NCBI GenBank assembly: GCA_026874595.1
Contig: CM049322.1
Coordinates: 39,550,840-39,614,839, forward strand
Length of the DNA stretch: 64,000 bases
Origin: Sipunculus nudus
Taxonomy: Eukaryota; Annelida; Sipuncula; Golfingiida; Sipunculidae
Direction of reading: 5' to 3'
Shown here: positions 37,334 to 49,770 of the stretch, one piece after another
How positions within the stretch are numbered: the first letter of the stretch is position 1
Layout of the letters: each line of letters starts with the position of its first letter
Program-made: the position numbers and the translations under genes
Notes under the pieces: model-generated
Database searches by the model: none
Told to the model about the DNA's origin: nothing
The model's input: only the letters and a program-made list of their open reading frames with translations

Positions 37334-39675
37334 TTTGTTTTTAGTGGTAGTAGTAGTACAGTAAAATCTCGGAATTACGGCCACCAATGGAAACACTATA
37401 AAGTGATCGCATTTCCGAGGTGCTTGCCCAAGTGAGGTTTGACTATCGATGATCTTACATTTAGTTAGGTAGCTTTTGAATATAATTTTAAATAACTTAT
37501 TTTTGCTGTCCACTTTAATCTGCCTAATAAGACAGGAACTTAATCCAATATGTTTCGCATGATTTTTTGTTGTTGATATTAAACGCAATGAGGAAAAAAT
37601 CACTTAAAAATTAAGTCTCAGAATAGTTGTGAAATGTGTACATTCCTATAGCCCTCATAAGGGTCTTACGTTTTACATCACTAAGTTAATCAAAGAGTAC
37701 TTGGTCTGTTTTATCAACCAATACAGCGTTTCTAAAACCAGTTAGCCGATGGTGAACTAAATATGAACAAATCATAAATCATTTTTGCCTAATGATTTAA
37801 TAAAAGCTAGGGGTCTTTGTATATTATTGCGTATTTTAAATAGTACTTCGGAGCTTCTTGAAAGTACCCCTACCTCTACGCTATCTAGTGGCTTTCTATC
37901 TCTCTGGCTGAATTACTCTAATCACATGGTAACCATACTAATACGTCTACCTAAACTTTTAGCCCTAAGTCTTCCAAGTCTGTTCAAACGTATTATTTAG
38001 AGGATTAAGTTTTGTTTTTATGTTTATATCACGTATGTATTCAATATCAATTAGTATTTTTCATGCCGTTTCTGTATAATTATTGAATTATCATACGTCT
38101 ACCATATACATCGAACTGGACTTTGGCACTATTTATAATAAGTTTAATCTTCCGAACAGACTGCCCTTAGGAAACATGTTTGAAGTATGGGTGAAGCATG
38201 TTTGTAACATGGTTGACCCCCTTTTGAAGTATGATTTAAGTGTTTCTGGTAATTTTTGCCAGTGCATAAACTGACAAGTCGGGATGGACAAAGCGAATTC
38301 ATCTTTGTGGTGGTGGTGGGGGGAGGGGGGCTTTTACTCTTTTTAAACAATAGGTCGAATTTTGCTATCTCTGCGTCCCTGCTCCATCTCTTTTGACATT
38401 AAGACGACAAGACATGAACACAGAGGGAACAAAATATCGACCTATTACTTAATAAGAGTAAGGGGCTAATCCTAACTTGTGTCATGATACAAGCCATACA
38501 CGATGAATGCACTGCAAAGATGTCCATCCTGTTGCATCGATAAACAACTGATATTCTTGACATTTAGCCACGAGGAAAAAGTTGACAAAAAAAGAATATA
38601 TATGGACAGGCAAACCAAAGTGTAAACCCGTCTCTATGGTAAGGAGACATTTCTGTAATGCGTAAAATGTGGTTATCGTCCAGTAACCGGTGTTAGCAAT
38701 CTTCGTATTCATGCAGTCAGAACTCAAAATTTACATACCGGGGGGAATTTGCAATATGCCGAGGTATTTTTCTCTTACAGAGTAGAAATGGTCCCACAGG
38801 TATTTTATAAGGCTAACGATTTTATATTGCAAATTTTGTAGAGAATAAGACTTCAAAAATGGCAAAATATTTGCATCTTAATGGAGCGTTACGGTGCGGT
38901 CCTCATTGCAAGATGTAAAAGCACACTTACGCTGGTAACGTCTGAGGGTTTAAATGATACTAGAGTTACTGTAGTGCTTCAGCATGAAACGCCAAAGAGT
39001 ATGTAAAAAATATGAAAAAAAAATCAACTGAATTGATACTTTGCTTTAACTGGTTCCTAATATTAATGAAAACTGGAAATTGGAAAAATTGAAAATTCAT
39101 CAATCCCGGCAGCATGCCGTGTCTTTATAATGTGTTTGCCTGAAGCTGAAATGGCCCGTAACTTATTTTCGCCTCAGGTGAGTTGAATTTATGACAATAT
39201 ATGGATGGAATAATTCGTGAATCATTTTTTTATCAATTATAGTTTTTAGTCGGTAAAGATTTTAGTGCAAGTCCGCTGACATGTTGAAGTGGTGATACCC
39301 TTTGGTATTTCATAGCGAACCATAGCACATGTGAAATCGCCAAAAGATAGAATCTATTTTACCATGTTTAAATGAATACCCCTTATTTTAGCTTCACGTA
39401 CTCTTTTCACTATATTAGTACTGCTTTTATGAAAATAGATAACTTTATACTAAGTGAGCAAAATATGTATACACTCAGATTATTTTTTTTTATTAATGAT
39501 TTAAAATCTATATCTTATTATTCGTATATTACACTTACCTGCAATCCATACCTAGTACTCCGCAGCTGCATGTCTAACATATTTTCTGACCATAACAACA
39601 AGAAAAACTATGTATCATTATATTTAAATCTTTTTGTTAAGTCATTAAAGAGAAGGGAAAAATTAAAGGTTTTGC
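37331..39675. other. Non-coding; solo pogo-like end at its start
   Basis: 37361-37445 reads CAGTAAAATCTCGGAATTAC and later ATTTCCGAGGT, similar in style to pogo/mariner ends. The rest shows no coding motif; ORFs at 37785 and 38482 (minus) are unrecognised. Confidence 0.45.
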
Positions 39676-39816
39676 CAATGAGTGCAATCCAGGAGTGCAG
39701 TGGGTCATTTGGATTCTTTTTATTCCTTGCCTTCTCTAAAATCCATTTCGGGTTTTCACTGTTTCCTACATTGTCTTGTGCATATTTTGCTGCAGGGTAC
39801 CTCTCTCTTGTGACAT
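39676..39816 (-). pseudogene. Decayed first exon of an SLC16-like gene
   Basis: On the minus strand ATG at 39816 is followed by stops and a one-base deletion, then KKNPNDPLHSWIALIG before GCAAAA. It aligns along its length with the first exon at 62692-62833 (141 against 142 nt) and ends with the same G|GCAAAA donor-like sequence. It could be the first exon of pseudogene A or of a separate lost copy. The long plus-strand open frame across it is incidental. Confidence 0.65.
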
Positions 39817-40027
39817 AATTGTGCCTCGTTAGCCAGCTTGTTTCGTCAATAAAAAAAATACAGGTACATGGTTTTAAAAAATATGATATATTTTTCGTAA
39901 AAATTTCTTCGGTGTTTGCGGTCTTGAAACAGAAATATTATTTTTTTTAGTCGGTGATAAGGCTAAAGTATGTTCAGTCATCCAGAAGTTATAACAGTTA
40001 TTTCAGGCATTAGAGTGCACAACCTTT

Positions 40028-40165
40028 GAAATTAAGAAACCAGCTGCCATTAGGAGGTGCTTTGGAAACGTGTTTCTATCGCCGATATATCCCACAATAC
40101 ATCTGGCACAAAGGTCTACGGTCCCAATGACAGACAGCATTATTGGAGTTTGACTGATATTTTCA
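40028..40165 (-). pseudogene. 138-bp near-identical copy of an internal piece of the SLC16-like gene
   Basis: Matches 42220-42357 with one visible difference (T at 40057-40058 region against C in the gene). It starts at GAAATTAAGAAACC and ends at GATATTTTCA. It carries only part of the large exon, no intron and no flanking homology, so it is neither a processed copy nor a whole-gene duplicate. Confidence 0.9.
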
Positions 40166-41441
40166 AATTGAAATTCAAATTTAAAAAATTAAAATCTGTA
40201 TCATTTGTCAAGGTTTCCCTCCTTTATACATTCAGTGTTCAAGCACCACCAGCTTTGAATTTGAATGAATAAAGCACTGAGTACGACTTTGTCACAAAAT
40301 ATACTTATCTTTTACTGTTCACTCTTGGAATATAATCAAACTATAATATGCTAGTATCCGGCAAAATCAGGCGAGTTTACGTTATCACTAAAATAAACAT
40401 GGTAGTATGTTTTTAAAAGGAACAACAATCGTGCTTCAGCAAATATTTGAAGATTATAATAGGCGAGATAAGACTTGTATATACATGGTGTTCATTACAG
40501 CAGTAAGTATACAGATGCAATAAGGTTTAAACCGATTAAAACTAGTTTATAACAGCCGGGAATCTTTGAGAGATCTTTAATACATTTGTATTTTTACGAT
40601 CGTTCAACTAAACGGTTTTTAACGAACTCCTGTATACTAATATATTCAATAATTGATTCACATAGCAAACGATTTTCTTCATTTATATTGACTTGAATTT
40701 TATATTGATTAAAATAATGTCTATATATGACCGTGAATTTTGTCCAGGGTATACAGGTCCACCGTGCACTGCAATACACCTGAAGCGATTCGCAGGGAGA
40801 AAACTCTGACTGAGAGATACACACACACACGTGTCTTTAAGGTTGCACTAAATGTAACACAACTATTTTAAAGCCATTTTGATATATTATCTTTTCTCTA
40901 CTAGTTGGCCAGATATTATATTTTTTCCATTTGTAATTGTATGTCTATGACCAACTTGAGTACTTGACTCAGAAGGTATGAGCAAATAAAAGAACAAGTC
41001 AATAATTTTTAGTTACTATTTTAGGTGACCTAAACATTATCAACATTAAATGGACAGTTCCAACATCTGTCTAGAAAATATACTTGGGTGTTCCTTTTCT
41101 GATCCGTAAGGTTCCAGTAAGAGCCAGGGCTATATCTGGGACTATTTTCTCTGGGTTATTTTGATTAATTTTCGTTCCTGTATAGAATCATGTTCTCCAC
41201 AGCACCATGAGGAGTCCGAATGTTAGCATGATCTGTTCATTGGAAATCGACAACACTCGGAAATAATTTTGTACCCATGTCATGCTAAAACAAATAATGT
41301 TTTTTGCCTTAAACAGAAACAAAGACGTGCTGTCTTTCGAATTATTGTATTATGGTTTTGCCTTCCTGTGGCGTGTAATGGTAAATTCATCCCGCTTGGA
41401 TTTCAAATATCAAAATATTCATTTTCCGAGGACTGATTTTC

Positions 41442-44400
41442 CTAGTTTAACCCTTTCGGTTCTATGTTGTACACTTTTCTGGTGTCTCGGACAAAGACCA
41501 ACTGTTGTACAACTGCGATTAAAGCATTGAATATATTTGCTCCGCCAACCAGCAGAAATCCAAGAGAATATGACCGTGTGGTTTCTTTGATAAAACCTGA
41601 AAAAATAACTAGACTAGATGAAACCTTTTTGGTTAAGCTGATGTACACATAATTGTCAAAGGCTATGGACTGATCATTGTTTTGAGTATAGCTGTTTTGC
41701 AGGAAGACCAGAAGGAAATAAAAAGACCTTTCCGCTTTCATTATCGACGCCGCCACACTTTCTCTGGAATGGATGAAGGGCCTCGGTGGGGAGGCTGATA
41801 CAAAATTTTGACACCGGAAGCCAACCGGTAGTCCTTTCAGTCATTTTTTTTAAATTTTTCTTCGTATGTGGGACCGTTTTAAATCCATTTCAAGTATTCA
41901 TGGAAGAATTTTAAAAAATTCTGATTATGTACGGTCTCATTGATCAACCGACGTGTAAAATAGGCTCATTTTTAATTAAACAGTATCCTCCATGTAGCTT
42001 ATATACTTACCAAATATTAGTGGGTGGAAACTGTTTGATATTCCATAACAAACGGTGTATATTCCCATCCCTGTGCCCACGTTCTCCGTGCCGAGAATTT
42101 CAACAATCAGGGGTCCAGCTAGTACTAAAAAGTTACCACAAGATATTCCAAAGATAACGCTGTATACCACAAAATATGTGTATGACCGGAATACCGGAAG
42201 CAAGATGGTGGCCGTACCAGAAATTAAGAAACCAGCTGCCATTAGGAGGCGCTTTGGAAACGTGTTTCTATCGCCGATATATCCCACAATACATCTGGCA
42301 CAAAGGTCTACGGTCCCAATGACAGACAGCATTATTGGAGTTTGACTGATATTTTCATCGGATGCATAAGCAGGTAGGTAGGCTAAAGGGCCGTACACAC
42401 AAACGACCCCAAAAAGCCATTGCATTACAAGCAAGAAAAACTGAACTTTAAACAGAGTTTTCAAGAGCCTTTTTGTTTTTCCTTTTCCGGAAACCCCATT
42501 GACTTTACAGTCGTTTGATGTGTTTCCAACCCGATCATCAATCTGGACAACAGAGACGGTGATTCTCTCGTTTTGTCGTCTCGCTGATATGGCTTCTTGA
42601 CCTGCAATATCTAACTCATACTCTTGCGTTGGCTTACTTGTGCCTAGTTTTAAAGAATAGGACGTAGTCTCTTTCCTGTATGCGTTCTTAATCATCATTT
42701 GTAAATTCTTTCCTTCATATTCCTTCCTGCGCTTCAGTTCAGCTGGTCTAAGCAGGGCCCCGCCAACTGATATGTTTAACAAGAGCCCTGCACAGATAAA
42801 AAATAGCCCTCTGACGGAATACTTGTCGATCAAGGCGCGGAAAAGGAGAGGAAAGAATAATGACCCGAAACTACCCCCGGCAGTGGCTATCCCGTTTGCA
42901 AGTCCTCGCCACCTCGAGAAATATAGATTCACCATCCGAAACCAATAGACATAACAAACTCCATCGCAGCATCCTGTTAGACCCACAAATATACGTATTA
43001 TATAATATATGTAGACATATATAATTACGTGACATAAGCTACATAATATGTCAACTCATGACCTATTCAAATTGGTCTAACTTTACTTTTATATGTCGCA
43101 TGGTTAATTGACAGGGGACGAATAAGTGGATAATTACAAATAAAGGCGCGTACGCTAAAACAAATTGCATAAAAGAAAATAGAAACTACGATAATAAAAT
43201 GTTTAATTGAAAATGAATACACCATTGAATGCATAAACGTCTACAATTGTTGCAACTTAAATAAACAAACAACAACAACAACAAAAATATAAAGTATTCA
43301 ATCTTAGACTGTCATTGTTTCAAGCTATCTATATATGTAAACGCATTCTCCATACCAGTACTAATACTATAGGCGACAATGATGATCGTGAGATTGGGGG
43401 CAAAGGCTGCTCCAAGAAACCCGAGACTTGCTATGACACCAGAGGGTACCACCACCAAGCGAGCGGTCACGTGATCACTAAGTACGCCGGAGATTAAACC
43501 TGAGAAAGATGAATAAGAACTGAGACAATCACAATCACAGCGACAATGCGGACTAAATAAGTATTTCCATACAACGAGTGAAATTTCATAGAATCGATTC
43601 ATCATATCATAGACAATTCCTTTCTCTCTCTATGTTACCTAATACAGTGGCGATTATTGCTGACACAGTCAAAATTAGGCTGGTCCTTACAGAGCCCTCC
43701 TGGAACAGATCTAATAGTTCTACATAAATCAGGCCGAACGACCTCATCGTCCCGTTTGTAATCGCATAGGATAATGCAATGCCTGAAAAACAAATAATAA
43801 CCTTCTTGTAGGATAGGAAATTTATGCTTTACGACTCTTCGTATATTTATTTCTTGAGCGTGTACCTTGAACAAGTTTATACCCAGTCAATCAGTCAATC
43901 AGCTTTGAGTTTTGAGTTTGGGAAAAAAAATCTTAAAAGTGTCTTCTCATATTCACAAGTTCATACAGAATTACACATGTGTGACTATCTAAGTTTATTT
44001 TTTCTAATTTAATATCGCCGAACCCCTACCCCAAAAAAAGTGCGGCAAATTTAATAAATAGATTTACCCTAATCTGCCTGTCTAGATTCACATTTCCTGA
44101 TTTTCCTGATTTCAGTAGACTATTCTTAATGAGTGTTCGAGGATAACTATTTGTCGCCTTCGTCAAAGAATTCAAAACGGGTATTAAAAATACAGCACTT
44201 TCATCAATCAATGTGTGATAGAAAACAAAGCTTGTCAATAAACATGTGTTGTTTATATGCATACTATGATGAATGTTTGCATGTTTTCGCACCCTTCCTG
44301 AAAATTTAAACTACCGGTACTAAAAAATCAGTTTTCTTTCGCACTTAATATTTTGGCTCTTTAATACAAAGAACAACTTGTGTTTGTTGCATGAACTCTG

Positions 44401-44489
44401 CACAAACCTAGAAGTGCAACCCATACATGAGGGGGTTCATTGGGTTCCTCTTTCCTTTCCATTCCGGGGTTTTCGTCACATTCCTCCAT
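41442..44489 (-). CDS. SLC16-like (monocarboxylate transporter family) membrane transporter, complete
   Basis: Five exons on the minus strand: 44489-44408, 43782-43639, 43499-43356, 42973-42011, 41596-41442. All internal borders are phase 1 with GT/AG sites, giving 1488 nt, 495 residues plus TAG. Exon 2 encodes GIALSYAITNGTMRSFGLIY and VRTSLILTV. Exon 3 encodes GLISGVLSDH...RLVVVPSGVIASLGFLGAAF. Exon 4 contains YFSRWRGLANGIATAGGSFG, the family signature before TM5, a long hydrophilic central loop (KRRKEYEG...RLLKTLF) and the second six-helix half (YLPAYAS, GYIGDRNTFPKRLL, VGTGMGIY). Exon 5 encodes GFIKETTRSYSLGFLLVGGA and the cytosolic tail. By family, a 12-helix plasma-membrane carrier; the substrate cannot be told from sequence. 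The usual GGWGW motif before TM1 is replaced by PPHVWVALLG. Confidence 0.9.
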
Positions 44490-44731
44490 CAATGTAAGAC
44501 ATGGAACAACGTTATGAACAGTATTTCCAATCTCGGAGTGGTTGGGTCACTGAAATGTAACTAAAAGTCAGCTGAGGCCAATTTGATGGTCGGATGTTGC
44601 TTGTATTTGCATGCTGTATTAAATAGTTTATTGTGTTTAAAAAGGTGCTATTTTGTACTCCAAGTATTTTGTGCCTGTAAATGTAAAACATAAAAGCAGG
44701 CAATTCTTATAAGCTTGAAAGCTTGAGGTCT

Positions 44732-46070
44732 GGTTACTAGTAATTAGATAACGGTATTTCCTTTATCAGACGCCCGGGCGTTCAATTTTTTCAGACCCTG
44801 CTTTGACCCGGCGTCTTAACAAGACCGACTTTAGTTTTAAGCCCGCGTTTAGTAAAAATACATTTCCAGGCTCTTCAGACCGACAGGCACTTCTAAGGGA
44901 TACATTTGAAAATATCGCCAGTACACGGATTGCCATAGATGCCATAGGGATATGGGACATTAGCAATCTCTACAATCGCGCACTATAATAAGAATTTACG
45001 GGAAATCAAAGCGAGAGATTGCTGTTGTCCACAGGAATATGTCCGCGCGGGCCTCTCGAAACTAGTCACCCAGGTGTCTCATGTGGCCGTTGCCTTTATT
45101 TTACACCGCGTGCAGTTGGTAACATTGTTTCCATCGAAATTCGGGGGATTGGCACTCATAATGGCACGGCACTGCGTAATTCCTTTTCATGACACTTTCC
45201 TCCCGTTTTTAACCGATTCAGCCTGACACAGTGTATTCATGCCTTTCCCACCTGGTATAAACTCACAAAGGGGTGGGCTCTTCCATTAACTGTGCCCTCG
45301 AACAACTGGTTATATTGGTTCCATCAAAATACGGGGGATTAGTACAATCAATGGCACTGCATAATTTGTTTTCATCACACTTTCCTTCCGACTTTTAACT
45401 GATTAAGCTTGACACAGTGTATTAAAGTGTCTCCGACCTGGTATATACTGGCATATGACATTTACTGCCAGGAATATTTCACTGAATGTATGGTTGTCGA
45501 CAAGAGAAAATACTATTTTTAACTTTTCAGATCATCTCAAAAGCTTGGATTTGACAACATTTGAGATCCACTTAAAAGCGCTGCCAAAACGTATTTGAAC
45601 AGTTCTCTTCAACCATCCGTAAGGTAGACTCTCATCATACCAAGTTGTACCACTTGTACCAAGCAGTACTATTTTTTACCCAGCTTGATAGCAGTGATAG
45701 TTTTAGCCTTCTCACTGCTTACGTATGTGTGCATAAGGATCGGTCATCGGCTTTAATCATAATGGACCAATCATGAATATTTGGTATCCCTTATGGAAAC
45801 AGGCAAGCATGTGAGAATACAGAAAGATTTTAGAATTAAACAAATTATCAACATAAACACAAAACGAAATGCATTCAACAAACCCCGCTCAATTTGACCA
45901 ATAAATGCACCAATTATAGTGGCGGGAAAAGATACCTGACCGCAAACATGGAAAGTACTCTGACCCCCGGCCTATGAACAAGACCGGCGAATTTTTAAGG
46001 CCGGCGTCTATTTTTCTGTGACATTGTTTTGCCCCGGTGACTGATCAAGGAAATAAGGTACTAGTAAATA
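44732..46070. mobile_element. Non-autonomous DNA transposon with long inverted ends
   Basis: The left end (TTACTAGTAATTAG... TATTTCCTTTATCAG...) and the reverse complement of the right end (TTTACTAGTACC...TTATTTCCTTGATCAG) match with gaps over more than 60 bp. Both ends also carry CGGCGTCT/AAGACCG words. Inside, 45090-45250 and 45290-45440 are diverged tandem copies of one segment (shared words CGGGGGATT, TTTTCAT, GACACAGTGTATT, CCTGGTATA). No transposase frame was seen. Confidence 0.6.
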
Positions 46071-46164
46071 GAAAGCTGCATTCTAAGGAATGCAAGCGTC
46101 CGTCAAGTGTTTGTATTCACCTATTCTTCCCGCATTACCCGTTGATTCGTGAACATGCGACTGT

Positions 46165-46265
46165 ACATTTGTGAATATTCGTTGATGACGTTCCAGAATC
46201 CGTGTCCTGTGAAACACGCCAAAATCTAATCGATTCTTCTTTGGCCCATTCCCAAAATGCGGAAG
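46165..46265 (+). repeat. Dispersed repeat copy (same family as 33046-33235)
   Basis: Shares the core AATCTAATCGATTCTTC and GGCCCATTCCCAAAATGC with the other copies; it is truncated at both sides. Confidence 0.6.
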
Positions 46266-46269
46266 CAAT

Positions 46270-48820
46270 AAGATCAAAATATGATTAAGTTTTAAATAAA
46301 TTTATGCAGATAAAATTTACAAGCACAAGACTAAAGTGACCTTACAAGCCAGGCATGGTATTTTCAATGACTCACACGCAACATGCATCATTGTCTGAGG
46401 GCAAAAGTTCCATTATCAGGCCAAGTGGGATTGACGGTTAAAAAAGGTATCTTGCAAAGCTGATTCCGTTCATATTGTTGCAGCAGCGGTTTAAATTGTG
46501 ATTATGATTTCAACTAGGGTGATTGCGATTTACATTTTGCCTAGGTGAGATTACGATTTTGATCTTCTCTTTGCTGTTTATAAATATCGGTACTGCAAGA
46601 GTAACCGCATGAAAGAATAGTAGCTCAATGTTATTATTTACGTAATGGGCAAGTTAAAGATAGGACTAAACCTTTCCTGTGATGCAAAATCCCTTATTAT
46701 CGCTCACACTAAACAGATATTGATTTTTACCTAAGCAGTGTGATCTTTTTTTCTTTTAATACATTTAACTACGTAAAATAAGAATAAACAGAAATTACAA
46801 ACAGGTCTTCTAGAAATTTGCCCTTTCAAGCCCCCTAATGGTCACCAATTCGTTTTCATTCTTGAGGTTGATGTAACGCCCTTTTTATGTATTTTTTTAT
46901 TATTACAAAGACAAAAACACATACAATACACGAAAAGGTACAATTTGATGACTTTTAGAAACCAGTCAGTCTGAGTATTTGACACGTACAGAATGTTGTA
47001 CGGGGTTATTTATACATTAAAACGATAACATTCTTAATATTTACTGCTTAACAGCAGATATCAATAATTCAAGAGAAAATTAAAAGAACATGACACACAC
47101 ACACACACAAAATTCTCATAATTATATCAAATGTCAATTTACATTCACTCATAATCTCTCTTATTAAGTTTGATACGTAGATATAAAAAACACTTGTACT
47201 CACCAATGGAAGCAAAACCCCTTCCACTTTTCGTTATGTCTTTCTAAACAATTATCTTGCTGTGCAATGCATTTTTCCAAATAATATATTTTCTTTATTT
47301 GCTGGATTGTTTCAATATATCTCGGTTTTGTTTCTTTGCATCAACATATATACATATATCGCTTAAGGATTACTAACACCAAGTTTAACACATTTTCATT
47401 ATTTTTTTCCCTCTCTATTAAAAGAGGGTTTGTTTAACCTATATGTCAGCCATAACTTTATGTCTGCCCAAAATTCTTGAGAAATCTGGCATTACCCAAA
47501 TAAATGTACAAGTGATTCAGAATGATCTTGGCAAAATGTACAGCGATCAGAGTCTTTGACTTTAATAAAATATAAAATGTAACTTCCTACAACAAGGTTA
47601 ATTAAAGGTTCATTTTTCTTCTGACAAGAGTGTGTTTGTCATATTAATTATAATATTAAAAATCCTAACATGTAGATTTCAGTCAGTGAAGGAACTACAC
47701 AAATCAGTTAGGGACACAGTTGTATACAAGTAGGTAGAATACATATCGTTTTCAAATCTCAAATTCATATTTTCTCACTTCCTTGCGGCTATATAATTAA
47801 AATCTTTCCTTTAATTATTCACCGTCCATTTTAAATCGTTATATCATTTTTTTCATTTTTCTTTTTTTTACGGCACACCTTTGTGGTGCGTTTATTTCAG
47901 TCCTGCATGTAGCACAGGGTTCCATCTTAATTTGTAATTACCTCTTAATCATTTTATTAATAATTCAATTGTTTTCAATTGTTTTAATCAGTAGTAATTA
48001 ATTGCCCGAGACAAGAAAACTTTGGTCATTTTGTAATACAATCCATAGACCATTAACCACTCATAGGTTTCAATTAAAAATAACCACGTCAGTTGGTGTA
48101 TTTTGCGATGACTCGCAAACTGTTATACATCAATTTATATCAGGTGTCACGGTTTTCGTTTAGATTAAATGCTGTATCTGATATTAAAAACCACTTTATA
48201 TTTCTGCCTGCTCGTTTCAGATGAAATATTATATTTTAATTTTGATATGATTTGTACACAAACTGAACCTTGAATAAATGGATCGTCGACCTCAAATACA
48301 CATTTAAATGTTATCACTAACAGTATTCGATAGGAGTCACCAAGTTCTTTCCATCGATCCCTCCTCTTACCAGCAACTCAATTTACTTACCTGAGCAAAA
48401 TTATTGTCGTTGCCTGATGAAAACAAGACGTGTCTATTTCATTATATACATTTGTAAAGGCCATTTGCATACGACATGTACGGCTAACAGTTTGATTTCT
48501 TTGCACTAGGCATGTCTTTCATACATTAGCCTGCATATCTGCTTTTAGAATAATTCAAAATTAGAAAATGGCATTTACAATATTTAACGCAAATTCAGTT
48601 TAGTGTATTCACGGCAGTGTTTCAGACCAAATCCTTCCGTGCATCAACAAATATTTCTCTTTGATACATTCAACATCATCCTACACTTATGCATAAATAA
48701 GCTACATAAGGTTTAAATAATCATTCAACGACTTTTGCCTGTCTGGCGCTTCGACGGTGTCTGACCTGGGGGTCTTTCGTCTCATATGTTTTTTTCTCCG
48801 ATGTTTGGCTCACCTTAACG
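46270..48820. other. Non-coding, nothing recognised
   Basis: AT-rich sequence without open frames of note on either strand. A short CA tract occurs at 47094-47109. Confidence 0.6.
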
Positions 48821-48825
48821 TTTTG

Positions 48826-49770
48826 CATTTTATCAGAGTGCATTGTCCGAATTGTCCATTACAACATAGTATATTGTGTAAATTTCCCATTTTAACTCGG
48901 TGAATTTTCTAAATAGTTAATTTAACGTAGGACATTGTTGAAATTGCTCACTTTAGCTTTTAACGTATTACATTGCCTAAACTTTTCATTTTAACTGATT
49001 CCATTTCATAAGTTGCTTAATATAAGTAGAACATTGTCTTAACTTTTTATTTTAACTTAGTGCCTTTTCTAAATTGCTCAGTTTAACGAAGAATATTCCT
49101 AAATTGTTAATTTTAACTGAGTGCATTCTCTAAATTGCTCAGTTTGTTTTACGTACTACTTTGTTTAAATTGCTCCATTGTTTAATACATGGTCTTAATT
49201 GTTCATTTAATGTAGTACATTGTCTAAAATGGCCATGCAACGTAATTCAATCTAAATAATCATTTGAACTTAGTGTATTCTCTAATATATTTATCATACA
49301 GCAGTGCATTGTTTAAATTCAATTACCCAATTTAACTTAGTGTGCTGTCTAAATTTCCCATGTTAACGTAACGTACTGTCTAATTTATACATTTTTATTA
49401 CGTAGTTCATTTCTAATGTTAACTTTACATTCCTATATTCAATTTAACGTAGTGGATTGTCTAAATTGCTCATTTTAACATAGTTCATCGTCTTAATTTC
49501 CCTTTTCACGTATCATATTGTCTAAAATCCCATTTTAACGCTGTGCACCGCTAATTACCAATAATGATGTACTGCTCTACTAAGTTGACAATTTTTATGT
49601 AGTGTTTCGCCATAATTGTTTATTTTCAAGTAATTGATTTTCAAAAGTGCTCATTTTCACGACTTTCAATGACTGCCCATTGGCATGTGGTGCATTGTCT
49701 AATTTGCCCATTTTAACGTATTGCATTGTTTGAATTGTCCATTTATACGTAGCTCATAGTCTTTAATTAT
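48826..49770 (+). repeat. Degenerate 31-bp minisatellite, roughly 30 copies
   Basis: The approximate unit is CATTTTAACTTAGTGCATTG followed by TCTAAATTGCT. Words such as TTTAACGTAG, GCATTGTCTAA and AAATTGCTCA recur at about 30-31-base spacing across the block, with heavy divergence and a few longer spacers. Confidence 0.75.

Noticed and set aside
39372..39818. 148-codon plus-strand open frame
   Set aside because: It runs antisense through the SLC16-like first-exon relic and AT-rich flank; the informative homology is on the minus strand.
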